Assembly (NCBI GenBank): GCA_964572855.1
Contig: CAZNGF010000087.1
Span: forward strand, 1-7,934
Length of the DNA: 7,934 bases
Origin: CAZNGF01 sp964572855
Lineage (GTDB): Bacteria > Bipolaricaulota > Bipolaricaulia > RBG-16-55-9 > JAJCYT01
Direction: 5' to 3'
The position numbers and the translations under genes are program-made. This document shows, piece by piece, positions 1 through 5,824 of the stretch. Each line of letters opens with the position of its first letter. Positions within the stretch are counted from its first letter, which is position 1. The notes under the pieces are model-generated. The model made no database searches. It was given only the letters and a program-made list of their open reading frames with translations, and had not been told where the DNA came from.

Positions 1-1004
1 CGCAGCACGCGCAGGCCGTCGACGTAGTGCGCTACGTAGGCGAACTCACCGTCGACCAGCACGTTGTGCGGCATCGAACGACGCTCGAGCGAGAAGAAGT
101 CGAGCAGTTCGATCGAGTCGGGATCGGACACGTCGAAGGCGCGCACGCCCTCGCCCACGACCTCGTCCGTGGTCCAGAGCAGCCGGCCGTCGGCCGAGGG
201 CCAGGCGTTGTGCGAGGACGGGTCCGGCGCGTTGGGCGTGCGCAGGAACGGCTCGTAGCGGTGCCGGGCCACCAACGTGAAGGAGAAGGCCGCGGGGTCG
301 TCCAGGCCGTCCAGATCCAGCAGCCAGAGCCCGGTGTCCCAGCCCGAGAGGTAAGCGCGATCGGCGACGACCGCCACGTCGTGGATGTGGACCAACGGCG
401 CCGCGCCGTCCGGCGTCGACAGCGGCCCCAGGCTCTTTGGCTCGGCGGGGTCCGAGATGTCCAGCACCCAGAGCTGGCCCCAGTTGGGATCGGCGTCGGG
501 GTCCGCGCCGCCGGCCACGGTGGCCAGAAAGGCGAGCTTCCCCGCCACGAACAGGTTGTGCACGCCGCCGAATTGGTCCGTGCGAAAGGTCCCCACGAGC
601 TGGGTGGCCGCGGGATCGCGCACGTCGAACACCTGCAGGGCGCGCCCGTCCGAGGAGGTTTGCATCCCGACGTAGAGGAACCCGTCCAGGATTTTGGCGT
701 CCCAGCTCTCCAGACCGTCGTCCAGCTCGATCGTTTGCGCCTGCGGGTCGGTCGGCTCGGACAGGTCGATCACATGAACCAGCGGCCCGGCCGTCACGAC
801 CGCCACGTCCCCCTCGCGCCAGACGTCCATGGCCCGCACGCGGATGCGTCCGCTCGTTCCCACGCGCACGTCGACGCGTGGGAGCTCGAGTCGAGCGATT
901 TCGGCCAGCGGCGCCGTCTCCTGCGCCAGCGGCGCGGGGAAGGAGACCGTGCCCAACGCGGCGATGCATAGCAGCAAGGCGATTCGGCGGCGGATGGGAC
1001 GCAC
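1..1004 (-). CDS. Secreted LVIVD-repeat beta-propeller protein, 3' end cut by window edge
   Basis: My own translation of the minus strand gives 334 codons open to the window edge. I chose GTG at 1004-1002 because AAGGGAG lies 7 bases upstream and a Sec signal follows directly: RRR at residues 5-7, a hydrophobic core at 8-22, and a probable cut after A27 (PLA/QE). The mature part repeats the LVIVD strand pattern, hydrophobic-V-hydrophobic-D followed by a D-P turn: VHVIDLSEPTDP (76-87), LQVFDVRDP (123-131), LWVLDISDP (178-186), LWLLDLDGLDDP (226-237), VRAFDVSDP (287-295), and the start of a sixth near 331. His residues recur between them (VHN 148-150, HIHD 206-209, SHN 264-266, PHN 312-314), as in the choice-of-anchor B/LVIVD families. 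It should be a periplasmic or surface propeller. Ligand and function are unknown in this family. A C-terminal anchor, if present, lies outside the window. It follows yggT by 51 bases with no terminator seen, so it may end the same operon. Confidence 0.82.
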   Translation of the reverse strand, partial: MRPIRRRIALLLCIAALGTVSFPAPLAQETAPLAEIARLELPRVDVRVGTSGRIRVRAMDVWREGDVAVVTAGPLVHVIDLSEPTDPQAQTIELDDGLESWDAKILDGFLYVGMQTSSDGRALQVFDVRDPAATQLVGTFRTDQFGGVHNLFVAGKLAFLATVAGGADPDADPNWGQLWVLDISDPAEPKSLGPLSTPDGAAPLVHIHDVAVVADRAYLSGWDTGLWLLDLDGLDDPAAFSFTLVARHRYEPFLRTPNAPDPSSHNAWPSADGRLLWTTDEVVGEGVRAFDVSDPDSIELLDFFSLERRSMPHNVLVDGEFAYVAHYVDGLRVL

Positions 1005-1055
1005 CTCGGGGCTCCCTTCACGGCACGAGCATATTCCAGGTGACGCGGACGGGTC

Positions 1056-1364
1056 CTAGAACGTCAGGCTGTTGGCGAGCTGATAGAGCGTGCGGACCAG
1101 AAAAGCCTGCACGAACATCAGCCCTAAGAACGCGGCCAGCGGCGCCACATCGATGGCCGTGTGTCCCGTAAAGCGCGTGATGCGGTGCCGGATCGGGAAC
1201 AACACGGGCTCGGTGACCGCAAACAGGACTTGGATCAGCGGGTGGCCGCGCTCGACCTGGAGCCAGCTCAGGATCACGCGGGCCAGCAGCAGGACGAAGG
1301 CGACGTTGATCGCGATGTCGAGCACCATCGTGAGCGCGTAGACGAGGTTGGCAAGCGGCGTCAT
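1056..1364 (-). CDS. yggT: YggT family integral membrane protein
   Basis: This 102-residue protein has two hydrophobic segments, about residues 7-35 and 73-97, which fits a single YggT repeat. Family hallmarks are visible: ARVILSW at 28-34, the TEPVLFPIRH motif at 51-60 (usual form EPxLxPIRR) and IDVAPLAAFL at 71-80 (usual form DxSPxxAxL). The family is bacterial and chloroplast inner-membrane (CCB3-like). Links to osmotic tolerance and division or cofactor assembly have been reported, but the biochemical role is not settled. The ATG start is set by AGGAGG four bases upstream. That ribosome site is embedded in the preceding yggS stop (TAGGAGG), so the two genes are probably translationally coupled, with only 8 bases between them. 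yggS-yggT adjacency is a widespread arrangement and supports both calls. Confidence 0.93.
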   Translation of the reverse strand: MTPLANLVYALTMVLDIAINVAFVLLLARVILSWLQVERGHPLIQVLFAVTEPVLFPIRHRITRFTGHTAIDVAPLAAFLGLMFVQAFLVRTLYQLANSLTF

Positions 1365-1372
1365 GGGACCTC

Positions 1373-2071
1373 CTATCGGGATCGAGGGCCGAACAGTACC
1401 GTCCCCAGTCTAACGAGATTGGCGCCCTCTTCCACCGCCACCTCGAAGTCGTGCGAGGTCCCGAGCGAGAGCCAGCGCGCCTCGGCGCCGGGGACCCGCG
1501 CCAGCTCGTCGAGCAGCGTCTTCATCGATTTGCAATACGGTCGCACGAGCTCCGGGTCGTCGGTGTAAGGGGGCATGGCCATCAGACCCCGGACGACGAC
1601 GTGATCGAGTTCGGCGATGCGCTCGATCAACGGGATCGCTTCGATGAGCGGGACGCCGTACTTGCTGGCCTCGCCGGCGGGGTTGACTTCGACCAGGACG
1701 GGGTAACGCACCCCGAGCTTGCAAGCCTCGCGGTCGATCTTCTGGGCTAGCTTGTAGCTGTCCACCGACTGGACGAGATCGAAGGCGCGCACGGCCTTCT
1801 TGACCTTGTTCGACTGCAAGTGGCCGATGAAGTGGCGCTCGACCGACGCAAGGGCGTCAAATTTGTCCAGCGCTTCCTGCACGGTGTTCTCGCCGATGAG
1901 GTCGATCCCCGCGCTCACGGCGTCGGCGATCTCGGCGGCCGACCGCTTCTTGGTGGCCGCCAGCACGCGCACCGCGCCGGGGTCGTGCCCGCCGCGCTCG
2001 GCGGCGGCGCGGATCCGTCTTCGCACGTCGTTCAGTCTGGCTTCCAGCTCGCGTTGACGTGGCTCGGCCAT
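1373..2071 (-). CDS. yggS: YggS/PLPBP family pyridoxal-phosphate homeostasis protein
   Basis: This is a 232-residue single-domain fold-type III (alanine racemase-like TIM barrel) PLP protein. PLP should bind the first Lys of LAATKKR (K41 counted from the chosen start), equivalent to the AVSKTK lysine of E. coli YggS. Other family motifs are IGENTVQEALDK, HFIGHLQSNK, the LSLGTSHDFEVAVEEGA phosphate-site region and the end motif VRLGTVLFGPR. Members bind PLP without a known catalytic turnover and help balance vitamin B6 and amino-acid pools. I chose ATG at 2071. An in-frame GTG at 2080 would add three residues (MST) and cannot be excluded, since the only purine run (AGGCGGGG) lies between the two choices. 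The gene follows the acyl-CoA dehydrogenase stop by 14 bases and overlaps its own stop codon with the yggT ribosome site. Length is normal for the family. Confidence 0.95.
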   Translation of the reverse strand: MAEPRQRELEARLNDVRRRIRAAAERGGHDPGAVRVLAATKKRSAAEIADAVSAGIDLIGENTVQEALDKFDALASVERHFIGHLQSNKVKKAVRAFDLVQSVDSYKLAQKIDREACKLGVRYPVLVEVNPAGEASKYGVPLIEAIPLIERIAELDHVVVRGLMAMPPYTDDPELVRPYCKSMKTLLDELARVPGAEARWLSLGTSHDFEVAVEEGANLVRLGTVLFGPRSR

Positions 2072-2085
2072 GGTGGACACCCCGC

Positions 2086-3225
2086 CTAGCTCAACAGATC
2101 ACGCGCGATCACGAGCTTCTGGATTTCGCTCGTGCCCTCGTAGATGCGCGTGATGCGGGCGTCGCGGTAGAGCCGCTCGACCTTGTAGTCGCGGATGTAG
2201 CCGTAGCCGCCGTGGATCTGGACGGCCTCGTCGGCGGCCTTACTGGCCAGCTCGCCGGCCACCAGCTTGGCGACGGCCGAGTCCGTGGCGTAGGGCTGCC
2301 CCGCATCCTTCTTCCAGGCCGCCTGATAGACCAGCAGGCGTGCACCCTCGATTTGGGCCTTGAGGTCGGCCAGCTTGAACTGGACCGACTGGAACTCGGC
2401 GATGGGCTTCCCGAACGCCTCGCGTTCTTTGGCGTATTTGACGGCCTCGTCGAGCGCGGCCTGGGCGATCCCGAGCGCTTGGGCCGCAATGCCGATGCGC
2501 CCGCTGTCCAGCGTGGTCAGCGCGATTTTGAACCCCAGCCCCTCGTCGCCCACGCGCTGGTCGGCCGGCACGCGGCAGTCCTCGAAATGCAGCTCGCAGG
2601 TCGAGGTCCCGCGGATGCCCATCTTGTCCTCTTCCTTGCCGACCGTGAACCCGTGCATGTCGCGGTGCACGACGAAGCAGCTCACGCCGCGGTGGCGCAG
2701 CGAGGCGTCCGTGGTGGCGAACACGACGAACACGTCGGCGAAGCCGGCGTTGGTGATCCACATCTTGGACCCCTGGAGCACGTAGTCGTCGCCGTCGCGC
2801 TTGGCCGTGGTCCGCATCGCGCTGGCGTCCGAACCGGATTCCGGCTCGCTGAGCGCAAACGCGCCCATCCACTTGCCCGTGGCCAGTTGTGGCAGGTACT
2901 TGTCCTTCTGCTTGTCGCCGCCGAATTTGACGAACACGTCGTTGACCAGCGAGTTCTGCACGCTGACCGCCGTCGAGGTCGAAGCACAGGCGCGCGAGAG
3001 CTCCTCCATCACGATGGCGTAGCTGAGCGCGTCGGCGCCGATGCCGCCGTGGTGCTCCGGCACGCCCATGCCGAGGTAGCCCAGTTCGCCGAGCTTCTTG
3101 AGGTTGTCGATCGGGAATTGGTGTTCCTTGTCGAGCGTGTAGGCCAGGGGTTCGAGCTCGGCAGCAGCGAACTCGCGGGCCGACTTGCGAAACAACTCCT
3201 GTTCCGACGTGAGCGCGAAATCCAT
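2086..3225 (-). CDS. Acyl-CoA dehydrogenase (short/medium-chain type, FAD-dependent)
   Basis: This 379-residue cytosolic flavoenzyme is predicted to oxidise a fatty acyl-CoA to the trans-2-enoyl-CoA, the first step of beta-oxidation, passing electrons to an electron-transfer flavoprotein. All three ACAD domains are present: an N-terminal helical domain (1-118), a middle beta-domain with signature GAFALSEPESGSD (121-133) and the FAD-contacting WITNA (156-160), and a C-terminal helical domain with QIHGGYGYIRDY (336-347). E363 in IYEGTSEIQ is at the catalytic-base position of short-chain, butyryl- and medium-chain enzymes, so long-chain or isovaleryl types, whose base sits elsewhere, are less likely. 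Exact substrate cannot be read from sequence. The ATG overlaps the upstream HTH gene's TAA by one base (TAATG), and its GGAGG ribosome site lies inside that gene's final Glu codons, so translation is probably coupled. No ETF genes are in the window. Confidence 0.95.
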   Translation of the reverse strand: MDFALTSEQELFRKSAREFAAAELEPLAYTLDKEHQFPIDNLKKLGELGYLGMGVPEHHGGIGADALSYAIVMEELSRACASTSTAVSVQNSLVNDVFVKFGGDKQKDKYLPQLATGKWMGAFALSEPESGSDASAMRTTAKRDGDDYVLQGSKMWITNAGFADVFVVFATTDASLRHRGVSCFVVHRDMHGFTVGKEEDKMGIRGTSTCELHFEDCRVPADQRVGDEGLGFKIALTTLDSGRIGIAAQALGIAQAALDEAVKYAKEREAFGKPIAEFQSVQFKLADLKAQIEGARLLVYQAAWKKDAGQPYATDSAVAKLVAGELASKAADEAVQIHGGYGYIRDYKVERLYRDARITRIYEGTSEIQKLVIARDLLS

Positions 3226-3488
3226 TATTCCTCCTCGGCGCCTTCGATAAAGGCCTGAACCTGGTCGGGATCGACATCCCGCAGCCGCTGGCTCAAGCCC
3301 GTGAGCGCGTCGGGATCGACCTCCTCGTCGAGCCAGGTTTCGAGCTGGTTCCAGGGCACCCGCACGTCACCGTTCACGGTCGTGCTGGGCAACTCCCCGC
3401 TTTCGATCATGGCCCGGATCTCCTCGACGGGGATACCGAGGTAGGTCGACACCTCCCAGGGCTTGAGGTAGCCGTGAAACTTGCGCAT
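3225..3488 (-). CDS. Small excisionase/MerR-like winged-HTH protein
   Basis: This 87-residue protein carries a MerR/excisionase-type (HTH_17-like) DNA-binding domain at about residues 8-53. The pattern is LKPWEVSTYLGIP, then a second helix EEIRAMIESGELP, a short wing NGDVRVPW and LETWL, matching the usual L-(T/K)-x-x-E-V-x-x-x-LG...GxLP...(R)xxLxxWL layout. The tail (54-87) is strongly acidic and ends in EEE. I chose ATG at 3488 because AAGGAGG stands four bases upstream. A longer in-frame reading from 3548 adds 20 residues but would begin upstream of the likely promoter -10. As first gene of the operon, overlapping the acyl-CoA dehydrogenase by one base, it could be an autoregulator of that operon. 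Equally, it may be a stand-alone member of this very common domain family with other targets. No integrase or phage gene is nearby, so a true excisionase role is unlikely. Confidence 0.85.
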   Translation of the reverse strand: MRKFHGYLKPWEVSTYLGIPVEEIRAMIESGELPSTTVNGDVRVPWNQLETWLDEEVDPDALTGLSQRLRDVDPDQVQAFIEGAEEE

Positions 3489-3526
3489 GGGCCCTCCTTC
3501 GCCTCTTTTCCGGATTCGCCCTCCGG

Positions 3527-3556
3527 AGTGTACCGGGGCGGGCGTCAAGAGTCCAA
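3527..3556 (-). promoter_or_regulatory. Putative sigma70-type promoter of the HTH-acyl-CoA dehydrogenase operon
   Basis: Read on the minus strand, TTGGAC (3556-3551) is separated by 18 bases from TACACT (3532-3527). This gives three of six consensus matches at -35 and four of six at -10. The predicted start of transcription near 3520 leaves a leader of about 30 bases before the HTH ATG at 3488, containing its AAGGAGG site. Supported by position and pattern only. Confidence 0.45.
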
Positions 3557-3590
3557 GGGCGGTTCCGTCCGACGGGGACGAAAAAAGGAC

Positions 3591-3648
3591 GCGCTTTTCA
3601 CCCGAATTTCACAGCGCTTTCACTGCGCTTCCATTGTGGCGCTCGTCA
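3591..3648 (+). repeat. Imperfect GCGCTT direct repeats upstream of the Tat-protein gene
   Basis: GCGCTTTTCAC (3591-3601), GCGCTTTCAC (3614-3623), GCGCTTCCA (3625-3633) and the more degenerate GCGCTCGTCA (3639-3648) follow each other in the same orientation. The last two flank or overlap the candidate -35 at 3634-3639. An operator for a tandem-binding regulator is possible. Spacing is irregular (23, 11 and 14 bases between starts), so chance similarity in GC-rich DNA remains possible. Confidence 0.35.
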
Positions 3649-3663
3649 ATTCCCTTCTATACT
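3634..3663 (+). promoter_or_regulatory. Putative sigma70-type promoter of the Tat-exported protein gene
   Basis: TTGTGG (3634-3639) and TATACT (3658-3663) are separated by 18 bases. The -10 matches five of six consensus bases and the -35 matches TTG only. Transcription would start near 3670, about 33 bases before the GTG start. The same hexamer TATACT recurs as the -10 in front of the thioredoxin gene, which suggests a common housekeeping sigma factor. Confidence 0.5.
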
Positions 3664-3702
3664 CACGTCGTGCACAACTCGCTCACAAGGAGGACGAGGA
3701 TC

Positions 3703-4506
3703 GTGAAAAACAGATTGGATCGAAGGGCGTTTCTAAAGGGACTTGGCACCGGCGCGGGGGCGTTGATGGTGTCTGGCGTGGCAAGCAATCGGGCGACGGC
3801 GCAGCAGGTCACCGATCTCACGCTGTACGCCCGCCTCGCCGGCAGCGGCACGCCGGCCATCGAGTTGGGACGCATGGACACCGAGGCCTGGATCTGCCTG
3901 GGCGAGAAGGTCGAGCTGTTCTGGGTCACGACCAGCGACGTGAGCCAGGTGAGTTTCCTGAGCGACTTGGGCACGTTCGCCGCGGACGCCGGCGGGAGCG
4001 AAAACGGGCTCAAGTGGGGCAGCGTCGAGGTCGAGCCCGAGGTCGACACGAGCTTCCAGGTCGAGGCCGTGGGCGGCAACTTCGTCGCGGGCACCGCGGC
4101 CTCGGTACGCGTGTTCGGCCGCAAGGGCGACGGCGTGTTCCAGCGCATCGAAGAGGGCATCATCACGGCGGCCAAACCGCAGAACCGGGCTACGGACATC
4201 TTCGAGTTCGAGGACTGGGCGGCCAGTTTGCCCGAAGCGCGCTTCAGCCCCGAATTGCGGGTGACCGACATCAAGCCGCTCGGCAAGGCCACCGACGTGT
4301 TCCCGTTCGATTGGCGCATCGTCAAGGTCGACGCCAACGGCAACGAGCGTCGCTTCAACATCGCGCCGGTCGACCAATACCAGCGACCCTTTACGCCCGC
4401 CGGCACCAACGAGACCATCCCGCTGGCGGGGACGTGGACCTTCTCGTCCCAAGAGGCGCCCCCGAACCGGACACTGCAGTTCATGGTACGGCTGGTCTGC
4501 GCCTAG
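3703..4506 (+). CDS. Tat-exported protein of unknown function
   Basis: This is a 267-residue protein I do not recognise beyond its export signal. GTG at 3703 is chosen because AAGGAGG at 3687-3693 precedes it by nine bases and a complete twin-arginine signal follows at once: LDRRAFLKG (5-13, RR at 7-8), a hydrophobic stretch to about residue 27, and a probable cut after A33 (ATA/QQ). An in-frame reading back to 3481 would run through the candidate promoter and is rejected. The mature part looks all-beta and Ig-like, with strands such as ICLGEKVELFWVTT (64-77) and VRVFGRKGDG (135-144). The only two Cys of the mature protein are C65 and C266, the second-last residue, so they could form one disulfide tying the end back to an early strand. 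No cofactor-binding motif is evident, so why it needs the folded-protein exporter is unclear. It is a single-gene unit, with its own promoter and a hairpin after its stop. Confidence 0.88.
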   Translation: MKNRLDRRAFLKGLGTGAGALMVSGVASNRATAQQVTDLTLYARLAGSGTPAIELGRMDTEAWICLGEKVELFWVTTSDVSQVSFLSDLGTFAADAGGSENGLKWGSVEVEPEVDTSFQVEAVGGNFVAGTAASVRVFGRKGDGVFQRIEEGIITAAKPQNRATDIFEFEDWAASLPEARFSPELRVTDIKPLGKATDVFPFDWRIVKVDANGNERRFNIAPVDQYQRPFTPAGTNETIPLAGTWTFSSQEAPPNRTLQFMVRLVCA

Positions 4507-4564
4507 GATCGAACCCGCGGCGCGTTTTAGAATCTGCCCATCCGAAAAGCAACCTCCTCAGAGG

Positions 4565-4590
4565 CGAGGGCCCCGACACCGGGGCCCTCG
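4565..4590 (+). terminator. Intrinsic-type terminator hairpin after the Tat-protein gene
   Basis: CGAGGGCCCCG (4565-4575), loop ACAC, and CGGGGCCCTCG (4580-4590) form a perfect 11-bp stem rich in G+C, 58 bases after the stop codon. Only three consecutive T's follow shortly after (CACTTTG), so the U-tract is poor and termination may be partial or assisted. It separates the Tat-protein gene from the thioredoxin promoter, which begins 16 bases further on. Confidence 0.7.
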
Positions 4591-4606
4591 CACTTTGTCG
4601 CGGCGC

Positions 4607-4635
4607 TTGCGCGGGTTCGAAGGCGCACCTATACT
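4607..4635 (+). promoter_or_regulatory. Putative sigma70-type promoter of the thioredoxin-peroxiredoxin operon
   Basis: TTGCGC (4607-4612) and TATACT (4630-4635) are spaced by exactly 17 bases, directly after the upstream terminator hairpin. Predicted transcription starts near 4642, giving a leader of about 140 bases before the thioredoxin ATG. That is longer than usual and contains a 10-bp palindrome CGACGCGTCG at 4709-4718. No known riboswitch is recognised in it. Confidence 0.6.
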
Positions 4636-4783
4636 GGACTGTGTCAGCCAATCCCGAAGTGTTGGAAGTATGGAACATGCCCTTTTCCGGACAAACCGTT
4701 GGCGACCTCGACGCGTCGGCAGACAGCAACCGGCGCGGAGCGCGTCCCCGTTGTCCCCACGCCACAACCTCAAAGGAGGCCCC

Positions 4784-5110
4784 ATGAGCCAACCCATCAC
4801 CGTCAGCAACGCCGACTTCGAGCAGAAGGTCTTGAAGGCGGACGGCCCCGTCCTGGTCGATTTCTGGGCCGAGTGGTGCGGCCCCTGCCGCATGATCGCC
4901 CCCGTGTTGGAGGAGATCGCCCAGGAAAAGGACGGCAAACTCACCATCGCCAAGCTCAACGTGGACGAGAACCAGGAGTTGAGCAGCCAGTACAGCGTGT
5001 TCAGCATCCCGACCATGATCCTGTTCAAGGACGGACAGGAAGTGGACCGCCTGGTGGGCGCCATGCCCAAGGGGCGCCTACTGGAAAAGCTCGAGGCCCA
5101 CGCCAACTAA
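4784..5110 (+). CDS. trxA: Thioredoxin
   Basis: This 108-residue classical thioredoxin has the active site WCGPC at 31-35 with redox cysteines C32 and C35, the buried Asp D26 in VDFWAEW, and the cis-proline P76 in SIPT. Length and residue numbering match E. coli TrxA almost exactly. It reduces protein disulfides in the cytoplasm, recycled by a thioredoxin reductase that is not encoded here. The ATG is fixed by AAAGGAGG at 4772-4779, four bases upstream. A longer in-frame reading to 4671 (ATG) gives an Arg-rich extension without a usable ribosome site and is rejected. It is the first gene of a four-gene cluster, with the peroxiredoxin 20 bases downstream, which suggests this Trx is that enzyme's electron donor. 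Confidence 0.97.
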   Translation: MSQPITVSNADFEQKVLKADGPVLVDFWAEWCGPCRMIAPVLEEIAQEKDGKLTIAKLNVDENQELSSQYSVFSIPTMILFKDGQEVDRLVGAMPKGRLLEKLEAHAN

Positions 5111-5130
5111 CCACCGCGAGGTGAGCCCGC

Positions 5131-5610
5131 ATGCCAATTCGAAAGAGCCAAAAAGCCCCAACCTTCACCCTGCCCGCCTGCGATGGCGAGTCGGCCGAGC
5201 CGCTGGCGCTCGAGGACGTGGTCGGGCAGGACAACGTCGTGCTGGCGTTTTTCCCGCTGGCCTTCAGCCCGGTGTGTACCGACGAGCTGTGCGAGTTCCG
5301 CGACCAGCTGAGCGCGTTGAGCCAGCTCAACGCGCGCGTTTACGGCGTGAGCGTGGACAGCCCCTACGCGCTCAACGCCTTCTCGCGCGAGCAGGGGCTC
5401 AACTTCCCCCTGCTGAGCGACTTCAACAAGGCCGCCTCGCAGGAGTACGGCGTACTGCACGAGGAGCTCGCCGGGCTCAAAGGCGTGTCCAAGCGCAGCG
5501 TGTTCGTGATCGACCGCGGGGGCACGGTTCAGTACGCCTGGGTGAGCGACGACCCGCTCAAGCGACCGGACCTGGGCGAGATCAAGGGCGCGCTCCAGGG
5601 GCTGGGTTAG
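5131..5610 (+). CDS. Thiol peroxiredoxin, AhpC/TSA superfamily, PrxQ/BCP- or AhpE-like
   Basis: This 159-residue cytosolic peroxidase is predicted to reduce H2O2 or organic hydroperoxides through Cys. The active-site motif PLAFSPVC (42-49) fits PxxxSxxC, with Ser in place of the usual Thr, making C49 the peroxidatic Cys. R122 in GVSKRSVFVID fits the conserved Arg. C54 lies five residues after C49 (CTDELC), the spacing of the resolving Cys in atypical two-Cys PrxQ/BCP enzymes. The FFPLAF and KRSVFVID wording resembles AhpE, usually one-Cys, so subfamily assignment is uncertain. A third Cys, C17, is probably not catalytic. ATG at 5131 has GAGGTGA six bases upstream. It lies 20 bases behind trxA, which agrees with thioredoxin-dependent recycling of a C49-C54 disulfide (inferred). 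Confidence 0.93.
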   Translation: MPIRKSQKAPTFTLPACDGESAEPLALEDVVGQDNVVLAFFPLAFSPVCTDELCEFRDQLSALSQLNARVYGVSVDSPYALNAFSREQGLNFPLLSDFNKAASQEYGVLHEELAGLKGVSKRSVFVIDRGGTVQYAWVSDDPLKRPDLGEIKGALQGLG

Positions 5611-5627
5611 CCGCGCCCCGGCGCCCC

Positions 5628-5816
5628 ATGGCTGTGCTCGGTTGGGTGCTGTTGGGCGTATTGGTCGCGCTGGGCGCGCGCCATTGGATGCGCCGGCGGG
5701 ACTTGGAGAGCGGCGCGCGGCAGCGCTGCCCCCACTGCGGACACCCGAACGAAGCCAACGTGACCTACTGCGCCTCGTGCGGCCAAGTCGTCCGGAGCGG
5801 CTCCTTGCGGCGTTAG
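5628..5816 (+). CDS. Small membrane-anchored zinc-ribbon protein
   Basis: This 62-residue protein has a hydrophobic N-terminal segment at 3-17 (LGWVLLGVLVALG in the core), then basic HWMRRRD at 19-25, which by the positive-inside rule puts the C-terminus in the cytoplasm. Next comes a zinc ribbon, CPHC (34-37) and CASC (48-51), ten residues apart, with the typical GHPNEANVTYC linker of the DZR/zinc-ribbon class. Such domains usually bind one structural Zn and mediate contacts. No function is known for this protein. The ATG at 5628 has no good ribosome site (GGCGCCCC upstream), so translation may depend on coupling to the peroxiredoxin, whose stop is 17 bases earlier. An internal GTG at 5634 is possible. 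The long in-frame extension back to 5121 is a shadow of the peroxiredoxin gene. Confidence 0.75.
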   Translation: MAVLGWVLLGVLVALGARHWMRRRDLESGARQRCPHCGHPNEANVTYCASCGQVVRSGSLRR

Positions 5817-5824
5817 GAGGCAGC

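Noticed and set aside
27..971. Long open frames on both strands over the LVIVD gene (plus 27-971, minus 46-969)
   Set aside because: Both are Arg/Gly/His-rich shadow translations. The overlapping minus-strand frame from GTG 1004 has a signal peptide, a ribosome site and LVIVD repeats.
1005..1055. Terminator or promoter between yggT and the LVIVD gene
   Set aside because: No stem with a T-run and no convincing -35/-10 pair on the minus strand, so the LVIVD gene is treated as a possible operon member.
2059..3258. 399-codon plus-strand open frame covering the whole acyl-CoA dehydrogenase
   Set aside because: It is antisense to a gene with complete family signatures. GC-rich codon bias keeps the opposite frame open, and its protein resembles no family.
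3225..3488. Reading the small HTH protein as a phage excisionase marking an integrated element
   Set aside because: No integrase, attachment repeats or phage genes in the window. The gene is coupled to metabolic genes, and this domain is common in chromosomal regulators.
3481..3702. N-terminal extension of the Tat protein from an upstream ATG
   Set aside because: The Tat signal would no longer be at the N-terminus, and the extension spans the -35/-10 elements. GTG 3703 has the AAGGAGG site.
4671..4783. In-frame ATG extending thioredoxin by 38 residues
   Set aside because: No properly spaced ribosome site, an Arg/Pro-rich sequence unlike any thioredoxin N-terminus, and AAAGGAGG directly precedes the normal start.
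3474..4787. 437-codon plus-strand frame over the Tat-protein gene and trxA leader
   Set aside because: It runs through a promoter, a terminator and the trxA ribosome site, and its product is low-complexity and Arg-rich. The Tat-signal frame is the real gene.
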